Source: Azoarcus sp031556475
Lineage (GTDB): Bacteria; Pseudomonadota; Gammaproteobacteria; Burkholderiales; Rhodocyclaceae
NCBI GenBank assembly: GCA_031556475.1
Contig: JAVBSY010000008.1
Span: forward strand, 62,001 to 126,000
DNA length: 64,000 bases
Direction of reading: 5' to 3'
Below the pieces are notes generated by a model. It made no database searches and had not been told where the DNA came from. It saw nothing but the letters and a program-made list of their open reading frames with translations. Below are positions 57,222 through 64,000 of the stretch, in pieces; the stretch's first letter is position 1; the number at the start of each line of letters is the position of its first letter. Both the position numbers and the translations under genes were made by a program.

Positions 57222-59824
57222 GTCGCCACCTTGATGCCACGCTCGCGCAACAGATCCTCGATGGCCTCATCCACGCTCATGCCTCGGGCGCGGCGCTCGT
57301 CGATCGGGGCGTTGTCTTCGTGGCGGTTGGAATAGACGAGCAGCGCGAACGGGTCGACTACCAGGCGCAACACGCCCTCGCCCATCGGCGAGTGGATGTA
57401 CACCTCGGAATAGCGGTTGGTCTTGCGCAGGCTCTGGAGCATGCGTTTTCTGTAGGGATCGAGATGCAGCTTGCCGTCCCTGGCCAGCATCTCGATGGAC
57501 TCCTTGCGCTGACGCATGATCATCAGGCAGTCGGACAACGCGAAGGCCGTCTGTAGCGAATCGGACTGGTAGTAGTCCTCGACCATCTGGGTGGCGGTGA
57601 GCAATGAACCGCCGTATTTACGCGCACGTCGCGCGGCTTCCTCGATGATCCGGGTCATGGTCGGATCGTCGTCGCCCCCGAGTTGCTGCTGCAGCTCGTC
57701 GATCATCAGCAGCTTGCGTGTGGCGCGATCGAAATACATTTCGCTGGTGATGCGGAACATCAGGATCATCAGCGCGACGCGGTGCAGGCTGGGCGAGCGT
57801 TTGAGCGACTCGACCTCGATCACCACCAGATTGCTGCTGAAATCGATCGTCGATGGACCGTCGAAGAACTCCGCATACAGCCCGCCCGTTGCATACGGCG
57901 AGAGCATCGTCGCCAGGTCGGTCAAACGCCGATCCACAGGCGCATCGGGCATCAGCCGCCCGGTGCGGAAAATCTTGACCAGGTGGGTAATCGTCGTTTC
58001 CCGGTTGTGCTCGCCCCAGGCCCGCGTGATCGCATCGGCGATCGCCTGGTACTGGTAGGGATCGAGTTCGGCGAACGGCGCGGCCATCTTGGCGATCACC
58101 GCCTGGAGCATCGCCAGATCGTCGCCGATCTCGACGACGTGGGTGAAGGGGTTGATGTTGATCCCGCTGCCGGCGTACATCTCGACGAACTGCCCGTCCG
58201 CCTTCACGCACAGCTTTTCGAAGGACTTGCCGAGGTCCAACATAAAAACCTTGGCGCCGGTACCGAGATACGCCAACGCGATCTCGTTCATCATCACCGA
58301 CTTGCCCGAGCCGGACGTGCCGACGATGGCGACGTTGTAGTTGCCCTCCGGGTTGTCGTAGAAATCGAAGCCGGCGATCTGCCCGCGCCGGCCGGCGAAC
58401 ATCAGCACGGGCGTTTGCGATCCCATCCATTCACCGAGCATCGGCGCGACGGATACCGCGTTGTCGAACGACTTGGTGGTCGGGATCTTGAATTTCTCCA
58501 GCGCGCGCTGGCGCACCTTGTCGAGCGTGAGCGGCAGGCTCGACAGCAGGCACGCACGCGCGACGTAGGTCATGTTGCACAACTGGAAACCCTGGTCGCG
58601 CCAGACCGACTCGGCCGAGGCCTCGGCGCGGCTCGCGTGCTCGGCGAGCGGGAACAGGATCAGGGTGTGGTAGAGCTTGAGCAGGTTGCCCCGGTTCTCC
58701 ATGATCTCTTTCGCCCTGTCCCAGTCGCGCTTCTTCTCGGCGGCGTCGGGCAGGAGCGGTGCGGCTTTCGAGTTCGCGTTTTGCGTCGCACGCGCTTGAT
58801 TGGCCGTCACCCAGGCGCCGGTATCGGCCGGATCCAGGACGTAGGCGCCCATCGTGATGACGAACGGGCACGGATACTGGAGCGCACCCTGCATCAGATC
58901 GCCCACCAGTGCGCCCATGCGCCACAGGCTGAAACGCTCCGGGTAGCCCTTGACGCCGAAGACACGCATCTCGACGTTGGGCTTGCCGGTCTTCGAGAAG
59001 GTGATGCCGCGCTCGGTTTCGACCTGGCGCGTGTCGTGATCGATGATCTGATCCTTGAGCAGCCGCCCTTCGTCATGCGGTATCGGCGGCGGCTCCTCGT
59101 ACAAACGCTGCGGGTTCAATAGATCGGCGCACCAGTTCAGGAGATCGCGCGCACCCCACTCGCGGCACGGGTAGCCCGAGTTACTGAGCGCGGTCATGAC
59201 GGCCTGGCGCTGGTTGAGCAGATCCTGGATCTTTGCGTGCTGCTCGATGCGGCACGGCGCCGTCACGGAAATGACCAGGCGGAATTCGCGCAGCATGTAG
59301 ACGCTGCCGTCCGTGATCGAGTGGTACGCGCCTTTCAGCAAATGCGCGTAACGGCGCCGCGCCATCACGCGGTAAAGATTGGTGTTGCGTACCGGGCGCC
59401 CGGCCTCGATCGAAAGCTGCTCCTGGTTCTCGTCCTCGGCGCGCAGCGCCGCGTAGGAGGCCAGGCGCCGCTGGATGTGCGGCGTGCCGAACAGATGAAT
59501 TTGTACCGCCGTGCCGGGCTGCCAGCCGTAGAAGAGCCCGAGCAGCCCCTCGGCCATCGATGCGTCCGCGCCGGACTGCGGATTGACCTCCAGGCAGAAC
59601 CCCACCCCTTCGGCGAGCACGGCGAGATTGCGTTCGTGATCCCAGGCGCGGTAAGGCAGGTAAGTGGAAAAGCGCGTCTGATCCTCACCGTCCTTGTTCG
59701 GTTTGACGAAGAGCGAGCCAAGACGCTCGCTCGCCCCGTCGCCGAAAAGCGTGTCGAACAAACCCGCCAGCGCGCTCGGCGAAGCTTGCCCAGAGGCCTG
59801 TCCCGATGTTTGCCCGTTGCTCAT
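57218..59824 (-). CDS. traC: TraC type IV secretion ATPase
   Basis: 868 residues. The TraC N-terminal domain (LFGDGASERLGSLFVK; FSTYLPYRAWDHERNLAVLA) is followed by the P-loop NTPase: VAIVGTSGSGKSVMMNEIAL (near residue 500) and Walker B KLLMIDELQQQLGG (near 708), then RRARKYGGSLLTATQMVEDY. VirB4/TraC ATPases power pilus extension and substrate transfer at the inner membrane. All nucleotide-binding elements are intact. It overlaps traV and the ASCH gene by 4 bp each. Confidence 0.95.
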   Translation of the reverse strand: MSNGQTSGQASGQASPSALAGLFDTLFGDGASERLGSLFVKPNKDGEDQTRFSTYLPYRAWDHERNLAVLAEGVGFCLEVNPQSGADASMAEGLLGLFYGWQPGTAVQIHLFGTPHIQRRLASYAALRAEDENQEQLSIEAGRPVRNTNLYRVMARRRYAHLLKGAYHSITDGSVYMLREFRLVISVTAPCRIEQHAKIQDLLNQRQAVMTALSNSGYPCREWGARDLLNWCADLLNPQRLYEEPPPIPHDEGRLLKDQIIDHDTRQVETERGITFSKTGKPNVEMRVFGVKGYPERFSLWRMGALVGDLMQGALQYPCPFVITMGAYVLDPADTGAWVTANQARATQNANSKAAPLLPDAAEKKRDWDRAKEIMENRGNLLKLYHTLILFPLAEHASRAEASAESVWRDQGFQLCNMTYVARACLLSSLPLTLDKVRQRALEKFKIPTTKSFDNAVSVAPMLGEWMGSQTPVLMFAGRRGQIAGFDFYDNPEGNYNVAIVGTSGSGKSVMMNEIALAYLGTGAKVFMLDLGKSFEKLCVKADGQFVEMYAGSGININPFTHVVEIGDDLAMLQAVIAKMAAPFAELDPYQYQAIADAITRAWGEHNRETTITHLVKIFRTGRLMPDAPVDRRLTDLATMLSPYATGGLYAEFFDGPSTIDFSSNLVVIEVESLKRSPSLHRVALMILMFRITSEMYFDRATRKLLMIDELQQQLGGDDDPTMTRIIEEAARRARKYGGSLLTATQMVEDYYQSDSLQTAFALSDCLMIMRQRKESIEMLARDGKLHLDPYRKRMLQSLRKTNRYSEVYIHSPMGEGVLRLVVDPFALLVYSNRHEDNAPIDERRARGMSVDEAIEDLLRERGIKVAT

Positions 59825-60384
59825 CCCTTGTCGCCTCCCGGAACGGACAGGAAGGGGTTGAGCGCACCGTTGCCGTTGCCGCCGTTACGCATCGGCGTTG
59901 CCGGTGCAGCCGGCTCGACCGCGGCCGGCGCGTTCGCCGGTGGCCTGATCGCGCTGAATTCACGGCGCACGCTGGCACGCGCGTGCTCGATGTTCCAGCG
60001 TCCGTTGTCGATCTGCAGGTAGATGCGCGAGTCCCCATTCAGATCGCCGTCGCTGTCTTCCCATGGGGCAATCCACACTTCGCGCACGCGCGCCGGCGTG
60101 CGTAGCGGCAGCAGATCGCTCGGCACCGCGGCCGAGGCCAGCCTTCTGGGCACCGCTGCGCGCGGCGTGCCATCGTTTTCGGGGGGCGTGCCGGCAGTGG
60201 GTGCTTTCGGGGGGATGCGCCCGGAGACCGTATCGTCATAGACGTCGCTCATGCTCTTGCACACAACGCCATCGGTGAATGGACACGACAGCGAGGAACT
60301 GCCGCCGATGCCGGACAGGCCGGAGGCGCAGCCGCCGAGCAGGAGCGCGCTGGCGAGCGTAATGATCAGGTGCGCGCGCATCAC
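59821..60384 (-). CDS. traV: TraV outer-membrane lipoprotein
   Basis: 187 residues from GTG/ATG at 60384/60381. Lipoprotein signal (TLASALLLGGCASGLSGIGG), then SSLSCPFTDGVVCKSMSDVY, in which two cysteines match those of F TraV. The region VREVWIAPWEDSDGDLNGDS, RIYLQIDNGRWNIEHARAS is family-like. With TraB and TraK it forms the core channel through the envelope. It overlaps traC and dsbC by 4 bp. Confidence 0.88.
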   Translation of the reverse strand: MMRAHLIITLASALLLGGCASGLSGIGGSSSLSCPFTDGVVCKSMSDVYDDTVSGRIPPKAPTAGTPPENDGTPRAAVPRRLASAAVPSDLLPLRTPARVREVWIAPWEDSDGDLNGDSRIYLQIDNGRWNIEHARASVRREFSAIRPPANAPAAVEPAAPATPMRNGGNGNGALNPFLSVPGGDKG

Positions 60385-61142
60385 GATCCCCCCACCGACG
60401 TCCGTACCACAGCGGGTATCGCGGGCGCGAGCCAGGCCGACAGATCGGCCGCGTTCATCGCCCCTTGCCGCACACGGCCATCGCCGGAAACCAGCGACGG
60501 CGTGCCGCGAATGCCCAGTTCCTCAGCCAAGGCGAGATTGCCCTCGAGCTCGACGGCAGCCTTGCACGTGGATGGCGCCGACGCCCGTCCAGGCGTTGCC
60601 TCGCGCATCGCGTCGCGCCACGCCGCATTCGGGTCAGCCGCGCAGACGATGGCGCGCGAAGCTGATTCGGAGCCCGGCTGCATGGGCACGATGACGTTGT
60701 GGATGGTGACGTCGGTCACTTTTTCCAGTTCCGCGTCAAAGCGCCGGCAGTGCGGGCACAGCGGATCGGTGAAGACCCACAACTCACGCGCCCCGCTGCC
60801 CTTCTTGACCGTGATCGTCTGCGCCCGCCCAAGCCGGCCCCGGTCGATCCGTTGCGTCTGCTGCAACTCGGCAACGCGCGCCTCGGTCAGATCCTCGTTG
60901 TTCGGCAGATCGTACAGATGCCCGCCGAGCAGGAAGTAGCGCCCGCTGGCATCGACGTAGGCGAGGTTCTTGCCCATGACGACCTCGAACAGCCCCTCGA
61001 CCGGCGTCTGCCTCACGCTGTCGACCTTGGTGGACGGGTACAGCGCCGCCAGGCGTTCGCGCATCGCTTTCTCCGACGATGAATCGCCGGCAAACGCGCC
61101 GCCGCATAGGGAAAGCGCCAGAATCAGTAGAGCCTTTTTCAT
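60381..61142 (-). CDS. dsbC: DsbC-type disulfide isomerase of the transfer system
   Basis: 253 residues from the ATG at 61142 (GAGGA upstream); MRTF at 61154 is an alternative. Signal peptide MKKALLILALSLCGGAFA, an N-terminal dimerisation domain (YPSTKVDSVRQTPVEGLFEV), then ELWVFTDPLCPHCRRFDAEL with the CPHC redox pair and GIRGTPSLVSGDGRV. The layout is that of DsbC/DsbG; it would isomerise disulfides in TraN, TraU and TraH. F-like and SXT-like elements often carry such a gene between traV and traB. Confidence 0.9.
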   Translation of the reverse strand: MKKALLILALSLCGGAFAGDSSSEKAMRERLAALYPSTKVDSVRQTPVEGLFEVVMGKNLAYVDASGRYFLLGGHLYDLPNNEDLTEARVAELQQTQRIDRGRLGRAQTITVKKGSGARELWVFTDPLCPHCRRFDAELEKVTDVTIHNVIVPMQPGSESASRAIVCAADPNAAWRDAMREATPGRASAPSTCKAAVELEGNLALAEELGIRGTPSLVSGDGRVRQGAMNAADLSAWLAPAIPAVVRTSVGGS

Positions 61143-61157
61143 GAATGTCCTCATGGT

Positions 61158-61421
61158 TCAGTTGGCATAACCTGCGACAGCCGCTCGTAGGAACGGCAAG
61201 AACTTGACAGAGCGCGCCTGAACTTCGGATGGATCGCCAGAAACGCGGCTTGCGTAGTAGAGGTGTGCCTCTGCCGCCAGATACGGTGGCCACCCTGCCA
61301 ACTCGGGATACCGTGCTTGCACCTCAAGGCCGAGCGCCTTCAATTTGTGATCCGGCCAGTCGTAGCCAAGATCAGGGATCGCCAGTCTGGCTGCATGGCT
61401 GTCTTGCAATACGTCACTCAT
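61158..61421 (-). CDS. Small unknown protein between traB and dsbC
   Basis: 87 residues: MSDVLQDSHAARLAIPDLGY, DWPDHKLKALGLEVQARYPE, then LYYASRVSGDPSEVQ. Soluble, helical. It is separated by 23 bp from traB and 3 bp from dsbC, so is co-transcribed. No family recognised. Confidence 0.5.
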   Translation of the reverse strand: MSDVLQDSHAARLAIPDLGYDWPDHKLKALGLEVQARYPELAGWPPYLAAEAHLYYASRVSGDPSEVQARSVKFLPFLRAAVAGYAN

Positions 61422-61444
61422 CAGTCGTCACCCTTTCTTGGTGT

Positions 61445-62836
61445 TCAGTCGGCATAGCCAGGATCGAGCCGGCGCGTGCCAAACCGGCGCGCCATGGCGG
61501 TATCGTCAAAATCGGGAAGGGGTACGTCGATCTCCACGCCTGCGGTGATGGCGACGTCGGCGACGCGCTGCGCGTCGATCTCGATCACCGGGTAGGTTTT
61601 TTCGGCGAGGCTGATGTAATACTCGGCCAGCCGGTCCATCGCGTTTCGGACCCCCTCGGAAAGCCCGGCCTGGAACTCCTTGCCGCTGTTGGGCTCGGTG
61701 ATCGTCGTGCCCAGCGCGGTGACGCCCGTCGTGGTGGTCTGGAAGGTCATGCCCCGGCCGATGCCGGCGACGACACCCGAGAGCAGCGCATTGGCGAGCA
61801 TCTGCCCTTGCTTGCTGACCAGCCGGCCGCGCAGCCCGACCTTGCCGTCCTCGCCGTACAAGGTGCCGGAGAGCTTGGTTTCCAATACGCGGTTGTCATG
61901 GCGGATGCATGACAGCCGCTCGGTGCGGAAATAGGCGCGTTCGGAACTGATATCCCCGGTGGCCGCGGCGACGATGAAGCAATCGCGGACGTTGGCGCGC
62001 ACGTGGTTCGGCAGGGTCGCCAGATCCTCGACCCGCAGCATGACCGGCAAGGGATTGGATTGACCCGCCCCGCTGGTGGGCGCGTCGATCCCGCCCAGCA
62101 GGCGCACCTTGGCGAAGCCGATCGGCAGATAGGTCTTGCCCGAATCCCGGTTTTTACTCCCGCTGCCCACGGTGGTTGAGGCCGCGATCGGCCCGGTGGC
62201 GGTCGGCGTGCCGGTGCGGCCCGCGCCCAGCGTGCTGACCCTGCCCGTGCGCTGGCTGCGCACGATCGGCGCGGGCGGCGGGATGTAGCTCGGCCCGGCA
62301 GGCGGGGCCACGCTGGACGGAACCACGGGCGAGACGCCGGAAGACGAACCCGAAGGCGTGCCGGGCGGGTAAGGCGTCGGTTTGCTTTCGTCGGCCTCGC
62401 CCTCCCCGCGCTCGACGGGCGGTGTCGGTGCCGGCGTCGGCACAGCCACGGGCGGCACAGGCCTCGTGCCAGCGGCGGCTTCACGATCGGCACGCCGATC
62501 GGCTTCCATCTTGGCGATCTTCGCCTGCAAATCCTTGACCAGCGTTTCGCTTTGGGCCAGCCGGCCGTCATGCTCGGAAATCTTGTTCCCCGCCACAACC
62601 AACCATTTTTCCTGGGCCGTCACGACGTCGCCCGGCGCATTGATCGCGGTGAGCTTGGTCTTGCCCGGATCGTTCGCGTCGGCGTCGCTCTGCTTTTTCT
62701 TGCCGTCACCGGAGAGCAGGACAACGAACCCGACCCAGACCAGGACCACGACGACGGCAATCACGGTGAACTGCTTGCGCTTGTCGTTCTTGAGCTTGCG
62801 CGGCGCCGGTACGCCCGTCTGTTCTTCATCGGCCAT
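61445..62836 (-). CDS. traB: TraB core-channel protein
   Basis: 463 residues from the ATG at 62836 (GGAGAG upstream; overlaps traK by 11 bp). An N-terminal membrane helix (FTVIAVVVVLVWVGFVVLLS), a coiled coil (EHDGRLAQSETLVKDLQAKI), a Pro-rich extension and the VirB10-like beta domain follow: GKTYLPIGFAKVRLLGGIDA, FIVAAATGDISSERAYFRTE, LRGRLVSKQGQMLANALLSG, GMTFQTTTTGVTA. TraB spans the envelope between inner and outer membrane; its Pro-rich region crosses the periplasm. Confidence 0.93.
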   Translation of the reverse strand: MADEEQTGVPAPRKLKNDKRKQFTVIAVVVVLVWVGFVVLLSGDGKKKQSDADANDPGKTKLTAINAPGDVVTAQEKWLVVAGNKISEHDGRLAQSETLVKDLQAKIAKMEADRRADREAAAGTRPVPPVAVPTPAPTPPVERGEGEADESKPTPYPPGTPSGSSSGVSPVVPSSVAPPAGPSYIPPPAPIVRSQRTGRVSTLGAGRTGTPTATGPIAASTTVGSGSKNRDSGKTYLPIGFAKVRLLGGIDAPTSGAGQSNPLPVMLRVEDLATLPNHVRANVRDCFIVAAATGDISSERAYFRTERLSCIRHDNRVLETKLSGTLYGEDGKVGLRGRLVSKQGQMLANALLSGVVAGIGRGMTFQTTTTGVTALGTTITEPNSGKEFQAGLSEGVRNAMDRLAEYYISLAEKTYPVIEIDAQRVADVAITAGVEIDVPLPDFDDTAMARRFGTRRLDPGYAD

Positions 62837-63602
62837 CGCGCTCTCCGGTGCGAACGACATACACGTCGGTGCTCGCGTTCGGCGGCAGCGTCTTGCTGTC
62901 GATCATCACGCCCGCGACGCCGCGCGTGAAAAACTCGCGCTCGTCGAGTTTCATCACCGCGCCGGATGTATTGGTCAGGACGTAATGCACGCCGATGAAA
63001 CGCGGATGCCCGTCGAAACGGCGTTTTTCGACGAAACTCACTTCCTGCCACAGATCGACGGTGCGCTGCACTTCGCGCCCGGGTAGATCGGTCTGCTCCT
63101 CGCCGGCCATGGTGAGCATCATCATCTTGATGTCGCGCAGCCAACTCGGGCCTCTTCCGCTTCCGCCCCCGCCCCCGCCCCCGCCTCCACCGCCGACACC
63201 ATCGCCCCCGCTGCGATCGCGCAGCACGATGGTGTCGGACGGAATGTCGGCGGGCACCAACAGCAAGGTGTAGGTTGCGCGCGCCGTCGTCACGAACACA
63301 TTGATCGGCTTGCCGGCCGAGGCCATTTCGGAAACGGTGACATAGACCTCGCCGTGGGCTGGGTCCATCACGGCGATCAGTTCGGCACCCGCGGAGGCCG
63401 CGGACGTCGTGTCATCGGGCGCGCGCACCGATCCGTACATATCGGTGATCGCCTCCCCGTCGACCTTGATCCGCATCGATTCGCGCATCGACACGCGTGC
63501 AGTGATGCTCGCGTCGGGTTTGACCTCAAAAACCTGGGCGGCGAAGGCTGCCTGGACCGTCAGCAGCCCGAGGCACAGCCCCAGCTTAAAAAACTTCTTC
63601 AT
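62826..63602 (-). CDS. traK: TraK secretin-like core protein
   Basis: 258 residues from the ATG at 63602 (GAGGAG upstream). Signal peptide (LGLCLGLLTVQAAFA), then a beta-rich N-domain (SITARVSMRESMRIKVDGEA) and the C-domain with FVEKRRFDGHPRFIGVHYVL and DEREFFTRGVAGVMI. Between them lies an unusual poly-glycine stretch (GGDGVGGGGGGGGGGGSG) encoded by a CCCCCG repeat. TraK (VirB9-like) forms the outer-membrane ring with TraV and TraB. It overlaps traE by 17 bp. Confidence 0.88.
   Translation of the reverse strand: MKKFFKLGLCLGLLTVQAAFAAQVFEVKPDASITARVSMRESMRIKVDGEAITDMYGSVRAPDDTTSAASAGAELIAVMDPAHGEVYVTVSEMASAGKPINVFVTTARATYTLLLVPADIPSDTIVLRDRSGGDGVGGGGGGGGGGGSGRGPSWLRDIKMMMLTMAGEEQTDLPGREVQRTVDLWQEVSFVEKRRFDGHPRFIGVHYVLTNTSGAVMKLDEREFFTRGVAGVMIDSKTLPPNASTDVYVVRTGERDGR
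63164..63200. repeat. CCCCCG hexanucleotide run in traK
   Basis: Imperfect CCCCCG hexamers encode the poly-Gly linker of TraK. Slippage here would add or remove two residues and keep the frame. Confidence 0.7.
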
Positions 63603-64000
63603 CTTTGGACGGCTCCTCGTTAGGCAAGCCCAATGCCGCCTTGAGACTGTCGTTCTTGACTTCACGGAACTGGATCAGTTGGGCCGATCCTCCGGACAGG
63701 GAAAACTGCGCGAAGTAGTGGCGCAGTTCGTTTTTCACCACGCTGCCGTTGATCGAAATCTTGAGCAGCCCGGTCATGATTGCCGCCGCCTTGTCGGGCG
63801 ACGATTTGACGGTTTTCACGTCGAAGCTCGAGGTGGAGTTCTCGCGCTTGATGCGCTGGGCGTTCTGGTCGAGTTTCTGTTTCAGCAGCCCATGAAAGTC
63901 CGGCGACGTGATGCCGAGCAGGATCTCGGACTTGTAGTGGACGTTGTCCGGCGTGACGTCGAGGATCAGGAACGAGGCCCACTGAGCCATCTGCTCGATG
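63586..64000 (-). CDS. traE: TraE transfer protein (C-terminal part, cut by right edge)
   Basis: About 137 C-terminal residues are visible: IEQMAQWASFLILDVTPDNV, HYKSEILLGITSPDFHGLLK, IKRENSTSSFDVKTVKSSPD, GLLKISINGSVVKNELRHYF. VirB8-like TraE is an inner-membrane-anchored assembly factor; its N-terminal membrane helix would lie beyond the window. The gene overlaps traK by 17 bp and continues the operon rightwards, where traL and traA (pilin) are expected. Confidence 0.9.
   Translation of the reverse strand, partial: IEQMAQWASFLILDVTPDNVHYKSEILLGITSPDFHGLLKQKLDQNAQRIKRENSTSSFDVKTVKSSPDKAAAIMTGLLKISINGSVVKNELRHYFAQFSLSGGSAQLIQFREVKNDSLKAALGLPNEEPSKDEEVF

Noticed and set aside
57683..59122. 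Long + strand open frame opposite traC
   Set aside because: Antisense shadow of the TraC ATPase.
1..64000. CRISPR array or rRNA/tRNA genes
   Set aside because: No regularly spaced repeats and no cloverleaf or rRNA sequence was recognised on either strand.

Overview
The window looks like a roughly 60% GC proteobacterial chromosome, most likely a betaproteobacterium. That assignment is inferred from base composition, AGGAG-type ribosome sites and gene families; no rRNA or tRNA is visible to fix it. The left 3.1 kb is ordinary chromosome: the start of lysS (running off the left edge), a small periplasmic DUF1161 protein, dodecin, and a ferric-reductase-like membrane flavoprotein. From about 3.3 kb to the right edge the sequence reads as one large integrative and conjugative element (ICE). 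No integrase, relaxase, coupling protein or attachment site is visible, so both its ends and its transfer-initiation module are unresolved.

3.3-14.8 kb is the maintenance and replication module on the + strand: parA, a PFGI-1-class parB, DUF2857, two winged-helix-type proteins that share a repeated domain, and the TIGR03761 ICE protein. The last is flanked by a recurring GTGGCA palindrome. Then come a DUF3158-like protein, an AT-rich membrane gene, the surface-exclusion lipoprotein traT, and a string of small overlapping genes that includes a phage Gp37/Gp68 family protein. 14.8-19.7 kb is one 1,607-residue secreted Rhs/YD-repeat protein whose AT-rich, swapped-looking tip carries a phospholipase A2-like CC-HD-CY motif.

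20.3-29.6 kb is an array of ICE accessory genes: DUF3577/STY4534, DUF3275, two RadC-like proteins, a tandem pair of DUF6927-like proteins, a DUF6094 methyltransferase-like protein, an SF2 helicase with a cysteine cluster, and unknowns. Most start codons here are preceded by the same device: a GC-rich hairpin, a T-run, then a Shine-Dalgarno. The long gaps also hold mutually exclusive stem-loops. This is the most unusual organisational feature of the window.

29.6-42.3 kb is variable cargo. It holds a 416-residue coiled-coil membrane protein gene cleanly split by an IS630-family element with a TA duplication, an IS5 remnant, and a Tn402/Tn5053-like transposon end next to a serine resolvase. Further right are SprT-like and GNAT-like proteins, KfrA, a HigBA-type and a VapBC toxin-antitoxin pair, a zinc-metallopeptidase-like protein and a SNF2-type helicase.

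42.3-64 kb, on the - strand, is an F-type (MPF-F) type IV secretion operon transcribed from the right edge leftwards: traE, traK, traB, a small unknown, dsbC, traV, traC, an ASCH-domain gene, trbI, an S26 peptidase (TraF/TrhF type), traW, traU, trbC, traN, a thioredoxin-like TraF, ssb, traH, a truncated PP-loop gene, two unknowns, traG, then an OmpA-like lipoprotein and small genes. Most neighbours overlap by 4 bp. Together these genes would build the pilus and mating-pair apparatus, with DsbC and TraF handling the cysteine-rich TraN, TraU and TraH. The combination of a PFGI-1/SPI-7-type maintenance module with an F-type transfer apparatus is a mosaic.
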